In this document: piece after piece, positions 6,896-15,900 of the stretch
Layout of the letters: each line of letters starts with the position of its first letter
Numbering within the stretch: the first letter of the stretch is position 1
Origin: Actinoallomurus soli
GTDB taxonomy: Bacteria; Actinomycetota; Actinomycetes; Streptosporangiales; Streptosporangiaceae
Direction: 5' to 3'
Assembly (NCBI RefSeq): GCF_024055715.1
Contig: NZ_JAMXMV010000024.1
Location: forward strand, 1-64,000
DNA: 64,000 nucleotides
Notes under the pieces: generated by a model
The model's database searches: none
What the model was told of the DNA's origin: nothing
Seen by the model: the letters and a program-made list of their open reading frames with translations, nothing else
Translations under genes and position numbers: made by a program

Positions 6896-9205
6896 ATGGG
6901 AATCGGGCTGACCGAGGAGCACGAGGAGCTGGCCGCGAGCGTGCGCCGCTTCGCCGAGCGACACGCGCCCCGGGCGGTGGTCCGGGACGCCGTCGCGGAC
7001 GAGGCGGCGGGGGCGGTGGGGCGAAGCCACGGGGGCGGAAAGCAGGCCGGGGCCGCGTACTGGACGGAGCTCGCCGGACAGGGGCTGCTCGGGCTGCACG
7101 TGCCGGAGGAGCACGGCGGGCAGGGCTTCTCGGTCCTGGAGCTCGCGGTGGCCGTCGAGGAGATGGGCCGGGCGCTGGTCCCGTGGCCGTACGTCCCGAC
7201 CGTGCTGGCCAGCGCGGTCATCGCCGCCGCCGACGCGCCTGCGGCCCATCGGGAGCTGCTGCCCGGCCTCGCCGAGGGCTCCCTGACCGGTGCGGTGTGC
7301 CTCGCCGCCGGGCTGACCGGGCGGCGGACGGACGACGGCCTGGTCGTGGGCGGCGGTGCGGAGCCGGTCCTCGGCGGCCCGGCGGCCGACGTCCTCGTTG
7401 CGCCGGTGACCCTCGACGACGGCGAGACGTGGGTCGTCCTGCGCCGCCGGGAGTTCGACACGGAGGCGCCGGACGCCCTGGACGCGGTACGCGGGGCGGC
7501 GCGCGTCGCGTCACACGACGCGGTCGTGCCGGCCGGCCGCGTGCTGACCGGGCTCACCGCGCGCGACGTACGGGCCCTCGCGGCGGTCATCCTCGGGGCC
7601 GAGGCGTGCGGGGTGGCCGCGTGGGCGGTCGAGACGGCGGCGTCGTACGCGCGGACCCGCGAGCAGTTCGGGCGGCCGATCGGGCAGTTCCAGGGCGTCA
7701 AGCACCGGTGCGCCCGGATGCTGATCGAGCTGGAGAGGGCCCGCGCCGCCATCTGGGACGCCGCCCAGGCCGTCACCGCCGGGGACCAGGTCCCGTACGC
7801 CACCGGCGTCGCGGCCGTCGTCGCCCCCGACGCGGCCGTGCGCTGCGCGCAGGACTGCATCCAGGTGCACGGCGGCATCGGGTACACCTTCGAACACGAC
7901 GCCCACCTGTACTACCGGCGCGCGCTGACGCTGCGGGCGGTGCTGGGCCGCGCGGCGGACCACCGGGCGTCCGTCGCCGGGCTCGCCCTCGCCGGGGAGA
8001 CGCGGGAGCGCGACCTGGACCTGCCGCCCGAGGCCGAGCCGCTGCGGCGGGAGATCCGGGAGCGCGTCGCCGAGCTGGCCGCGCTCGACGGTCGCGAGCG
8101 GATCAGGGAGCTGGCCGCCGCCGGCTGGGTGCAGCCGCACCTGCCCCGGCCGTGGGGCCGGGACGCCTCACCCCTCGAACAGGTCGTCATTCACCGGGAG
8201 CTGCGGGCCGCCGCGATCGAGGGCCCCTGGCTCGGCATCGGCGCGTGGGTCGCGCCGTCGCTGGCCGCGTACGGCACGCCGGAGCAGCAGGAGCGCTTCC
8301 TGCCCGCGACGCTGCGCGGCGAGATCGTGTGGTGCCAGCTGTTCAGCGAGCCGGGCGCGGGCTCGGACCTGGCCGGCCTGCGCACCCGCGCCGAGAGGAC
8401 GGAGGGGGTGGCGGGGCGAAGCCACGGGGGTGAGACACGGGGGGTGGCGGGGCGAAGCCACGGGGGTGGGACACAGAGCGGGTGGCTCATCTCCGGGCAG
8501 AAGATCTGGACCTCGCTCGCCCAGCACGCCCGGTGGGGGATCTGCCTCGCCCGCACCGACCCGGACGCGCCCAAGCGCGAGGGCATCACCTACTTCCTGG
8601 TCGACATGGCCGCACCCGGCGTCGAGGTGCGGCCGCTGAGGGATCTCACCGGCGCGGAGGTCTTCAACGAGGTGTTCCTCGACGAGGTCTTCGTGCCCGA
8701 CTCCCTCGTGGTCGGCCCGGTGAACGCGGGCTGGAAGGTGGCGCGGGTCACGCTCACCGCCGAACGCGTGAACCTGTCGACCGGCTGGCAGCTCGGCGCG
8801 GACGTGCCCCGGCTGCTGGACCTGGTCCGCGACCTCGGTCTCACCGGCGACCCGGTCGTCCGCGACGGGGTGGGCGGGCTGGTCGCCGACGCGCACGTGT
8901 TCGCGCTGCTCGGCCTGCGCGCCACGCTCAAGCGGCTGTCCGGCGTGGACGCCGGCGCCACCGCGAACGTCAGCAAGCTCGTCGGCATGGAGCACGGCCA
9001 GCGGGTCACCGAGTACGGCTTCGGGCTGCTGGACGCCGAGGGCGCGCTGATCGGCCCGCCCGGCGCGGGCCCGCGCGCGGAGTGGACCAGGCTGCTGCTG
9101 GCCTCCCGCGCGATGACCATCGGCGGGGGCACCACCGAGGTCAACCTCAACGTGATCGCCGAACGCCTCCTCGGGCTGCCCCGGGACCCCGAACCAGGGC
9201 GATAG
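6896..9205 (+). CDS. Double-domain acyl-CoA dehydrogenase, paralogue with in-frame repeat insertions
   Basis: A 769-residue paralogue of the preceding gene, aligned along nearly its whole length (same REQFGRPIGQFQGVKH, CQLFSEPGAGSDLAG and GGGTTEVNLNVIAERLLGLPR motifs). It is longer mainly because of short inserts: GAVGRSHGGGK near residue 40 and two 12-residue units (GVAGRSHGGETR, GVAGRSHGGGTQ) near residues 504-527. These replace the short EGGWRLTGQK connection of the paralogue. The inserts are encoded by palindromic GGCGAAGCC repeats and sit next to, not inside, conserved motifs, so the protein may still fold. The start ATG at 6896 follows GGGGAG. It probably arose by tandem duplication and acts on a related acyl-CoA. 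Confidence 0.87.
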   Translation: MGIGLTEEHEELAASVRRFAERHAPRAVVRDAVADEAAGAVGRSHGGGKQAGAAYWTELAGQGLLGLHVPEEHGGQGFSVLELAVAVEEMGRALVPWPYVPTVLASAVIAAADAPAAHRELLPGLAEGSLTGAVCLAAGLTGRRTDDGLVVGGGAEPVLGGPAADVLVAPVTLDDGETWVVLRRREFDTEAPDALDAVRGAARVASHDAVVPAGRVLTGLTARDVRALAAVILGAEACGVAAWAVETAASYARTREQFGRPIGQFQGVKHRCARMLIELERARAAIWDAAQAVTAGDQVPYATGVAAVVAPDAAVRCAQDCIQVHGGIGYTFEHDAHLYYRRALTLRAVLGRAADHRASVAGLALAGETRERDLDLPPEAEPLRREIRERVAELAALDGRERIRELAAAGWVQPHLPRPWGRDASPLEQVVIHRELRAAAIEGPWLGIGAWVAPSLAAYGTPEQQERFLPATLRGEIVWCQLFSEPGAGSDLAGLRTRAERTEGVAGRSHGGETRGVAGRSHGGGTQSGWLISGQKIWTSLAQHARWGICLARTDPDAPKREGITYFLVDMAAPGVEVRPLRDLTGAEVFNEVFLDEVFVPDSLVVGPVNAGWKVARVTLTAERVNLSTGWQLGADVPRLLDLVRDLGLTGDPVVRDGVGGLVADAHVFALLGLRATLKRLSGVDAGATANVSKLVGMEHGQRVTEYGFGLLDAEGALIGPPGAGPRAEWTRLLLASRAMTIGGGTTEVNLNVIAERLLGLPRDPEPGR
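7011..7038. repeat. Palindromic repeat element inside coding sequence, copy 1
   Basis: GTGG-GGCGAAG-CCAC at 7016-7030, followed by GGGGGCGG, lies within the dehydrogenase gene and is read as VGRSHGGG. The paralogous gene at 4676 has no equivalent DNA here. It shares the GGCGAAGCC core with copies at 8404-8474 and with the intergenic hairpins at 1-110. Confidence 0.75.
8404..8474. repeat. Palindromic repeat element inside coding sequence, copies 2 and 3 in tandem
   Basis: Two direct copies begin at 8404 and 8440, with a 36-base period. Each has the form GGGGGTGGC-GGGGCGAA-GCCACGGGGGTG with arms GTGGC/GCCAC. The period is a multiple of three, so the reading frame is kept and each copy adds 12 residues. 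The flanking coding sequence aligns without a break to the paralogue once both copies are removed. Confidence 0.8.
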
Positions 9206-9208
9206 CGC

Positions 9209-10903
9209 GTGACCCGCGGCTCCGTCGTCGCCGCCGGGACGGGGCTGGTCCTGGGGCTGCTCGCGCTCGGCCCCGCGCTGGCCCCGGGGTTCACGCTCGC
9301 GTACGACATGGTGTTCGTGCCGCATCCGGTGTTCGACCGGGAGACGTTCGGGCTGGCCGGGATGCTGCCCCGGCACGTGCCGAGCGACGCGGTGGTGACG
9401 ACGCTGGCCCAGGTCGCGCCCGCGGATCTCGTGCAGAAGACGATCCTGCTGGCGATCCTCGTGATCGCCTGCGCGTCCGCCGCCGCGCTCGTCCCCTCCG
9501 AGCGGCTCACGGCCCGGCTGGCCGGAGGCGTCGTCTACGCCTGGAACCCCTTCGTCGCCGAACGGCTGCTGCTCGGCCAGTGGGCGCTGCTCCTCGGGTA
9601 CGCCGCGCTGCCCTGGGTCGTGCGGGCCGCCGCGCGCGGGGAGCCCCGGCGGCTGGTCCTCGCGCTGGTGCCGGCGGCGATCGGCGGGTTCGCCGCGATG
9701 GCCGTGTCCGGGCTCGTCGTCCTCGTGATCGGCCTGCACCGCCCGCGCCCCGCCGGGAGGTCGGTCGGGGTCGGTCGGTCGGGGGTAAAACGCCTGCCGT
9801 GGTCGCTCGGGGCGCTGCTCGTGATGAGCCTGCCGTGGCTCGTGCCGTCCGTCGCCCGGTTCTCCGGGGTCCCGGCGGACCCGGCCGGGGTGGCGGCGTT
9901 CGCCGCCCGCGCGGACACGCCGTTCGGCGCGCTCGGCAGCCTGCTGCTGCTCGGCGGCGGCTGGAACGCCGAGACCGTGCCGCCCGGGTACGGCGCCGCC
10001 GTCACCGCCGTGCCCTGGTTGTGCGTGGTCCTGCTCGCCCTGGTCGCGTACGCGTGCCGGGGGCGGGCGGCCGGGACCGGGGGGCTGGGCGTCGCCGCGC
10101 TCGCCGGTCTGGTCCTCGCCTCCCTCGGGGCGGTCATGCCCGGCCTGTTGCGGTGGGCGATCGGGCTGTGGCCGGGGTTCGCGGTGCTGCGGGACGGCCA
10201 GCAGTACGTCGCGCCGCTCGCCGTCGTCGTCGCGGTCGGGGCCGGCCTGGTCGTCGACCGCGTCGCGGGAAGGCGCCCGGAGCTCGCGGCCCTGGCCCTC
10301 CTGGTCCCGGTGGCGCTGCTGCCCGGCCTGGCGTGGGGCGCGGGCGGCCGGCTCGCGGCGGTGCGTTATCCGGCGGACTGGTCGCGGGCGCGTGCCGTCG
10401 TGACGGCCGAGCCCGGTGACGTGCTGGTCCTGCCGTGGGAGGCGTACCGGACCTACGCCTGGAACGGCGGGCGCCGGGTCCTCGATCCGCTGCCCCGTCT
10501 CCTGCCCGGGCGGGTGATCCTGAACGACGCCGTACGGGTCGGGACGGGCGGGCGCCGGGACCTCCGGATGGCGGTGGAGGACCCGAGAGCACGGGCGCTC
10601 GACCCTCTCGTCCGCTCCGGCGCGCCGCTCACCGGCGCGTTGCGCGCCCGCGGCGTCCGGTACGTCGCCGTGGACGCGCCGGAGGAGTTCGCGGCCTGGG
10701 CGGGACGCCTGCCCGGCGCGGAGCGCGTCGTCGCAGGACCGGACCTCGTCCTCTATCGCATCCCCGGTGCCACCCGGAGCAGAGAGACGCCGATTTCGCA
10801 ATGGCCTATTGCAATAGCGTGGTTCACTACTTTTGCGGCACTTGTCTGGTCAATCAGGCTACCGGTCGGTAGCCTCTTCGCACTGTCGTCGAAGGAGCCA
10901 TGA
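9209..10903 (+). CDS. Polytopic membrane protein with GT-C-like architecture
   Basis: A 564-residue membrane protein with about ten hydrophobic helices over residues 1-385, then a soluble domain of about 135 residues and a final hydrophobic helix near 525-555. An aspartate-containing early loop (LAYDMVFVPHPVFDRE near residue 30) is in the place where GT-C enzymes keep catalytic acids. The soluble part (DVLVLPWEAYRTYAWNG ... LRARGVRYVAVD) resembles the equivalent part of the AftD homologue downstream (GVLAVPGARFGEYLWG ... LGRMGVRYLLV), which suggests the same fold. No specific activity is assigned. The GTG start is 3 bases after the dehydrogenase stop. Its stop overlaps the next start (ATGA). 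Confidence 0.72.
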   Translation: MTRGSVVAAGTGLVLGLLALGPALAPGFTLAYDMVFVPHPVFDRETFGLAGMLPRHVPSDAVVTTLAQVAPADLVQKTILLAILVIACASAAALVPSERLTARLAGGVVYAWNPFVAERLLLGQWALLLGYAALPWVVRAAARGEPRRLVLALVPAAIGGFAAMAVSGLVVLVIGLHRPRPAGRSVGVGRSGVKRLPWSLGALLVMSLPWLVPSVARFSGVPADPAGVAAFAARADTPFGALGSLLLLGGGWNAETVPPGYGAAVTAVPWLCVVLLALVAYACRGRAAGTGGLGVAALAGLVLASLGAVMPGLLRWAIGLWPGFAVLRDGQQYVAPLAVVVAVGAGLVVDRVAGRRPELAALALLVPVALLPGLAWGAGGRLAAVRYPADWSRARAVVTAEPGDVLVLPWEAYRTYAWNGGRRVLDPLPRLLPGRVILNDAVRVGTGGRRDLRMAVEDPRARALDPLVRSGAPLTGALRARGVRYVAVDAPEEFAAWAGRLPGAERVVAGPDLVLYRIPGATRSRETPISQWPIAIAWFTTFAALVWSIRLPVGSLFALSSKEP

Positions 10904-11034
10904 TGCGGATCGCCGTCGCCATGCTGGCCGGAATCGTGCTGGCCCTCCTCACCTCGTTCGGCGTCGTGCGCGTCATCACGACCTCCCAGCAGGACCCGGT
11001 CGTCAAGCCGCTGTACAACTACGGCACCCGGTGA
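10900..11034 (+). CDS. DUF2613-like small membrane protein
   Basis: A 44-residue peptide, MMRIAVAMLAGIVLALLTSF... ending in LYNYGTR. One transmembrane helix (about residues 4-26) is followed by a short outside tail. It overlaps the upstream stop as ATGATG after GAAGGAG, an excellent ribosome binding site; the second ATG at 10903 is an alternative start. In mycobacteria a DUF2613 micro-protein (Rv0236A) lies beside aftD (Rv0236c). The size, the single N-terminal helix, the conserved aromatic-Gly-x-Arg ending and the shared neighbourhood support the match. Its function is unknown; a partner or assembly role for the glycosyltransferase is an inference. Confidence 0.78.
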   Translation: MMRIAVAMLAGIVLALLTSFGVVRVITTSQQDPVVKPLYNYGTR

Positions 11035-11037
11035 ACC

Positions 11038-11811
11038 GTGCACCCGGAGTGCCCGCCCGCCCCCGCGCTGGACGTCGTCATCCCCGCGCGCAACGAGGCG
11101 GGGCGGCTCCCGTACGGCCTGGAACGGCTGTCCGCGAAGCTGGCCGGACTGCCGATGTGCGCTTCGATCGTCGTGGTGGACAACGCCAGCACTGACGCCA
11201 CCGCGCTGATCGCCGCCACCTGGTCCGGGCCGGTGCCCGTGCGGCTCCTCCACTGCCCGGTGCCCGGCAAGGGCGCGGCGGTCCGGGCCGGGCTGCTGGC
11301 CACCACCGCCCCGTACGTCGGGTTCTGCGACGCGGACATGGCCACCGGCCTGGCCGCCCTCGACCGGGCGCTGGCCCTCCTGCGGGCGGGACACCAGGTC
11401 GTCATCGGCTCGCGGCGGCACCCCGGCTCGACCGTCGAGGTGTACGGGCACCCCCTGCGCCGCGTCGGCGCCCTCGCCTTCAACCGCCTCGTCCGCGACC
11501 TCACCGGAGGCGTCGCCGACACCCAGTGCGGGTTCAAGTTCTTCACCGGCCCGCTGGCCCGGGCCGCCGCCGCCGACCTGCGCACGCCCGGCTTCTCCTT
11601 CGACGTGGAGCTGCTGCTGCACTGCCGGCGCCGGGGCGCCGAGCCCGTGGAGATCCCCGTGGTGTGGCGCGACGTCCCGGGATCGACGTTCTCCGTGCGG
11701 CGGCACGCGGCCGGCTGCCTGCGTGACCTGGCCCGCATCCACGCCGACGCCCGGCACCTCACGGCGGCACGGCGCCCCCGCGCCGTCGCCGACGAGCTCG
11801 GAGCGGGATGA
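11038..11811 (+). CDS. Family 2 glycosyltransferase, dolichyl/polyprenyl-phosphate sugar synthase type
   Basis: A 257-residue GT-A fold enzyme. Visible motifs are LDVVIPARNEAGRLP at the start, VVVDNASTDAT near residue 44, and FCDADMATG near 97 with the DxD metal/nucleotide-sugar site. The C-terminal TQCGFKFF ... FDVELLLHCRR and VVWRDVPGSTFSVRRH are typical of polyprenyl-phosphate glucose/mannose synthases. It probably loads a sugar onto a polyprenyl phosphate carrier, which GT-C enzymes such as the AftD homologue would then use. There is no transmembrane tail. The GTG start lies 3 bases after the DUF2613 stop. Confidence 0.85.
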   Translation: MHPECPPAPALDVVIPARNEAGRLPYGLERLSAKLAGLPMCASIVVVDNASTDATALIAATWSGPVPVRLLHCPVPGKGAAVRAGLLATTAPYVGFCDADMATGLAALDRALALLRAGHQVVIGSRRHPGSTVEVYGHPLRRVGALAFNRLVRDLTGGVADTQCGFKFFTGPLARAAAADLRTPGFSFDVELLLHCRRRGAEPVEIPVVWRDVPGSTFSVRRHAAGCLRDLARIHADARHLTAARRPRAVADELGAG

Positions 11812-11833
11812 GCGGACCTGAGCGGGGGCGCAG

Positions 11834-12991
11834 ATGACCGCCGGGCGCGAACTGCGTACGCTCGCGATCGTGAACTGGCGCGACCCCTGGCACCCGGAGG
11901 CCGGCGGGGCGGAGCGCTACGCCTGGGAGATGGCGCGGTGGTTCACCGCGCGCGGGACGCGGGTGTGCTTCGTCACGGGGCGGGCGCCCGGACAGGTCCG
12001 GCGCGAGCGCGTCGATGACGTCGAGGTCGTGCGCCTGGGCGGCCGGTTCGGCGTCTATCCGCGGGTGCTGGCCTGGATGCTGTGGCACCGGCGGGCGTTC
12101 GACGCCGTGCTCGACTGCCAGAACGGCATCCCCTTCTTCACCCCGTGGGTGCTGCCGCGCCGCGTGCCGGTGCTGTGCGTCGTCCACCACGTGCACGACG
12201 AGCAGTTCGGCGTCTACTTCCCGGCGTGGCTGGCGCGGGTCGGTAGGTTCCTCGAAGGGCCGGTGGCCCGGTGGACGTACCGGCGGCATGCCTGCGTCGC
12301 GGTGTCCGCGTCGACGGTGACCGCCATGCGGGAACGCCTCGCCTGGACCGGCCCCATCCACATCGTCCCGAACGGCGTCACGCCGCCGGGGACGATCCCG
12401 GAGCCCGCGAACGGCGAGCCGGAGCTGGTGTGCGTGAGCAGGCTCGTCCCGCACAAGCGCGTCGACCGGATCCTCGACGTCGCCGAACGCCTCCGCGTCC
12501 GGATCCACGTCATCGGGCGCGGGCCCGAAGAGGCCCGGCTGCGGGCCCGGATCGCCGCGCGCGGCCTCTCCGATCTGGTCGTCCTGCACGGTTACCTGCC
12601 GGAGGAGGACAAGAACGCGCTCGTCGCCCGCGCCCGCCTGCACCTCAGCGCCTCCCGCGGCGAGGGCTGGGGCCTCAGCGTCATGGAGGCGGCGGCGCTC
12701 GGCGTGCCGACCGTCGCGTACGACGTCGACGGGCTGCGCGACGCCGTGGTCGACGGCGTGACCGGCCGTCTCGTGCGCGACGGCGAGGACCTCGCCGACG
12801 TCGTCGAGCGGGAGCTGAAGGAGCTGACCGTGCCGGAGCGGCGCCGCGAGACGGCCGCCGCCTGCCGGGCACGGGCGGCCGAGTTCACGTGGGCGCGCAG
12901 CGCCGAGCGCATGGCGGCGCTGCTCGACGCCGCCGTACGGCGCGGGACGGCGCACGGCCTGGGAGATCAGTCGTTCGCATGGCCGCGCTGA
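11834..12991 (+). CDS. Family 4 glycosyltransferase
   Basis: A 385-residue GT-B fold retaining glycosyltransferase. The N-terminal half has HPEAGGAERYAWEMARWF, the acceptor-side glycine motif. The C-terminal half has VCVSRLVPHKRVDRIL near residue 200 and the ASRGEGWGLSVMEAAALGVP stretch near 275 with the E-x7-E nucleotide-sugar motif. Donor and acceptor cannot be deduced from sequence. It sits between the GT2 enzyme and AftD and overlaps the AftD start by 13 bases, so it is translationally coupled and likely works on the same glycan. Confidence 0.87.
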   Translation: MTAGRELRTLAIVNWRDPWHPEAGGAERYAWEMARWFTARGTRVCFVTGRAPGQVRRERVDDVEVVRLGGRFGVYPRVLAWMLWHRRAFDAVLDCQNGIPFFTPWVLPRRVPVLCVVHHVHDEQFGVYFPAWLARVGRFLEGPVARWTYRRHACVAVSASTVTAMRERLAWTGPIHIVPNGVTPPGTIPEPANGEPELVCVSRLVPHKRVDRILDVAERLRVRIHVIGRGPEEARLRARIAARGLSDLVVLHGYLPEEDKNALVARARLHLSASRGEGWGLSVMEAAALGVPTVAYDVDGLRDAVVDGVTGRLVRDGEDLADVVERELKELTVPERRRETAAACRARAAEFTWARSAERMAALLDAAVRRGTAHGLGDQSFAWPR

Positions 12992-15900
12992 CCCGCGTCG
13001 AACCGTCCCCCGACACCGAGCCGTACCGCCTCGACGAGCGGCTGCGGGACCGCCTGCGGACGTTCCTGTGCTGTGCCCTGCTGACGCTCCTCGCGACGGC
13101 GACCCGGCCGGGCCGGATCGTCGCCGACACCAAGATCGACATGGCGGTGAACCCGCTCGGCTTCCTCGGCCGGGCGCTGCACCTGTGGGACATCGAGCAG
13201 TTCGGCCAGTTGCAGAACCAGGTGTCGGGCTACCTGTTCCCGATGGGCCCGTTCTACGCGCTCGGGCACCTGGCCGGCATGCCGCCGTGGATCGTCCAGC
13301 GGCTGTGGCTGGCGACGCTGCTGTGCGCCGCGTTCCTCGGCGCCCGCCGACTCGCCGGCCGCCTCGGGATCGGCACGCCGGCCACGCGGCTGCTCGGCGC
13401 CCTCGCGTTCGCGCTGGGCCCGCACGGCCTGGCGTCCCTCGGCACGAACTCCTCGGAGTACCTGCCCCTGGCGATGCTGCCCTGGATGGTGCTGCCCCTG
13501 GTCACCGCCGCGCACGGCGGCGGCCGGGTCCGCGCGGCGGCCCGGTCGGGCCTCGCCGTCGCCTGCTGCGGCGGCATCAACGCCACGGCCGTCCTCGCCG
13601 TCCTCGTCGTCCCCGTCCTGTACGTGCTGACCCGGAGCCCACGGGGACGGCCCCGCCTGTTCCGCACGCGCCTGCTCGCCTGGTGGGCGGTCGCGGTCGG
13701 CTGCGCCACCGCCTGGTGGTCCGTGCCGCTGCTCCTGCTCGGCCGGTACGCCTACTCGTGGCTGCTCTACACCGAGAAGGCCGTCACCACGACCGCGACG
13801 ACCGGCCCGGCCAACGTCCTGCGGGGGGCGGAGCGCTGGCACGACTTCCTCGTCGTCGACGGCCGGCCCTGGTGGCCGCTCGGCCATCTCCTCGCGACCG
13901 CGACGCTCCCCGTCCTGTGCACCGGCCTCGTCGCCGCCCTCGGCCTGGCCGGTCTCGTACGCGCCCGGCTCCCCGAGCGGACCTTCCTCGTCCTCGCCCT
14001 GCTGACCGGCCTCGTCGTCATGGTCGCCGGGCACGCGGGCCCGCTCGCGCCCGCCGTACGGGACCTGATCGACGGGCCGCTCGCCCCGCTGCGCAACCTC
14101 TACAAGTTCGACGGCCTGGTCCGGCTGCCGCTGGCCCTCGGCCTGGCGCACCTGCTGTCGGCGCCGTTCCCGAGGCGGAGGTGGACCGCGGCCGGAGCGG
14201 CGGCCGCCCTGGCCGGGGTGATGCTGTCCGCGCTGAGCACCGGCCTGTCCGCCGACGGCGATTTCGCGAAGGTCCCGCAGTACTGGCGCGAGGCCGCCGC
14301 CTGGCTCAACGGGCGCGCCGGAGACCAGGGCGTCCTGGCCGTCCCCGGCGCGCGCTTCGGCGAGTACCTGTGGGGCCGGCCGATGGACGACATCGCCCAG
14401 CCGCTGCTCAACGTCCGCTGGGGCGAACGCCAGCTCGTCCCCGCCGGTTCGGCCGGCTTCACCCGGCTGCTCGACGCCATCGACCAGCGGATCACCACAG
14501 GCCGGGGCTCCGCGGGGCTGACCGAGGTGCTGGGCCGGATGGGCGTCCGGTACCTCCTCGTCCGCAACGACCTGCGCCGCGACGACCTGCGCGGCGCCTG
14601 GCCCGCCCGGGTGCACCAGGCCCTGGACTCCTCGCCCGGCATCCGGCGGGTCGCCTGGTTCGGCGGCGTACCGGCCGGATCAACGCTGCCCGACGACGCC
14701 GTGGGCTCCCCGGACCAGCCGTACGCGCCCGTCGAGATCTACGAGGTGGCGGGCGCGGACGACGCCGTCGGCCTGCTCGACGCCGACCGGGCCCTGCGGC
14801 TGTACGGCTCGCCGGAGGCCCTGCTCACGATGGCCGACGACGGACTGCTCGACGACCGGCCCGTCCTGCTCGGCGGCGACGACCCCAAGGCGGCCGGCCG
14901 CCCCGTCGTCGCCGACACCCCGCGCAAGGTCGAACGCGACTTCGGGGAGCTGCGCGGCCACACCTCGCCCACGCTCACCGCGGCCGAGAGGCGCGGCGTG
15001 CCCGCGACCCGGCGGGACATCCTCGAACCCGGCTGGGACCGCTACTCCACCGTCGCCGCCTACACCGGAATCAAGGGGGTCACGGCCTCCTCCTCCGCGT
15101 CGGACATCACCTCGCCGGCCGAACTCGACCAGCCCGGCGCGCTCCCGTACGCCGCCGTGGACGGCGACCCGCGCACGCGGTGGGAGAGCGGCGGCTGGAG
15201 CGGCCCCGTCGGCCAGTGGCTGCGCGTCGACTTCGACCACCCGCTGACGCCCCGGAACGTCACGGCGGCGTTCGCGCAGGACGATGGCCTCGGACCGCCG
15301 CCCGGTGAGATCGCCGTCGAGACCGAGACCGGCCGGGTCGTCCAGCGCGTCGCCCGTACCTCCGCCGCCCAGCCCCTGCGCGTCCCCGCCGGGCAGACCC
15401 GCTGGCTGCGGATCCGGATCCGGTCGCTCACCGCCCGGCCCGCCGTCCCCGCCGCCGCCCGCGTCGCCGTCTCCGAACTGCACGTCGACGGCGTGCGCGC
15501 GGGCCGCGAGTACCGCCTGCCGGCCGTCCCGGCCGGCGCGACGGTCGTCATGTCCCGCACCTCGGACGCGACGCCGGCCTGCATGCAGGGCTCGGTCCGC
15601 TGGGTCTGCTCCCCGTACTTCGAACGCCGGGGCGAGGAGCCGTACGCCTTCGATCGCGTCTTCACCGCCGCCCGCACGGGCACCGCCAAGCTGACCGGCA
15701 CGGCCGCCCTCACCGGCCCGGACCTGATCCAGCGCTACACGAGCACCGACCCCCGTCTGAAGGTCACCGCGAGCTCGACCCTGACCGGGGAGCCCGCGAC
15801 GCTGCCCCGGTCGGCGTTCGACGCCGACCCCGCGACGACCTGGGTGCCCGCGACGGGGGACCGCGCGCCGTGGCTGTCGCTGTCCTGGGGCCGCACGGTC

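Noticed and set aside
4535-7249. A 904-codon minus-strand open frame opposite the first acyl-CoA dehydrogenase
   Set aside because: It is a GC-rich antisense shadow with Gly/Arg/Ala/Leu-heavy composition and no motifs, whereas the plus strand has a clear enzyme.
10798-10816. GCAAT/ATTGC and TATTGCAATA palindromes at the end of the 9209 gene
   Set aside because: They lie in coding sequence, are short, and may reflect an AT-rich codon patch; no gene start fits them as promoter or terminator.
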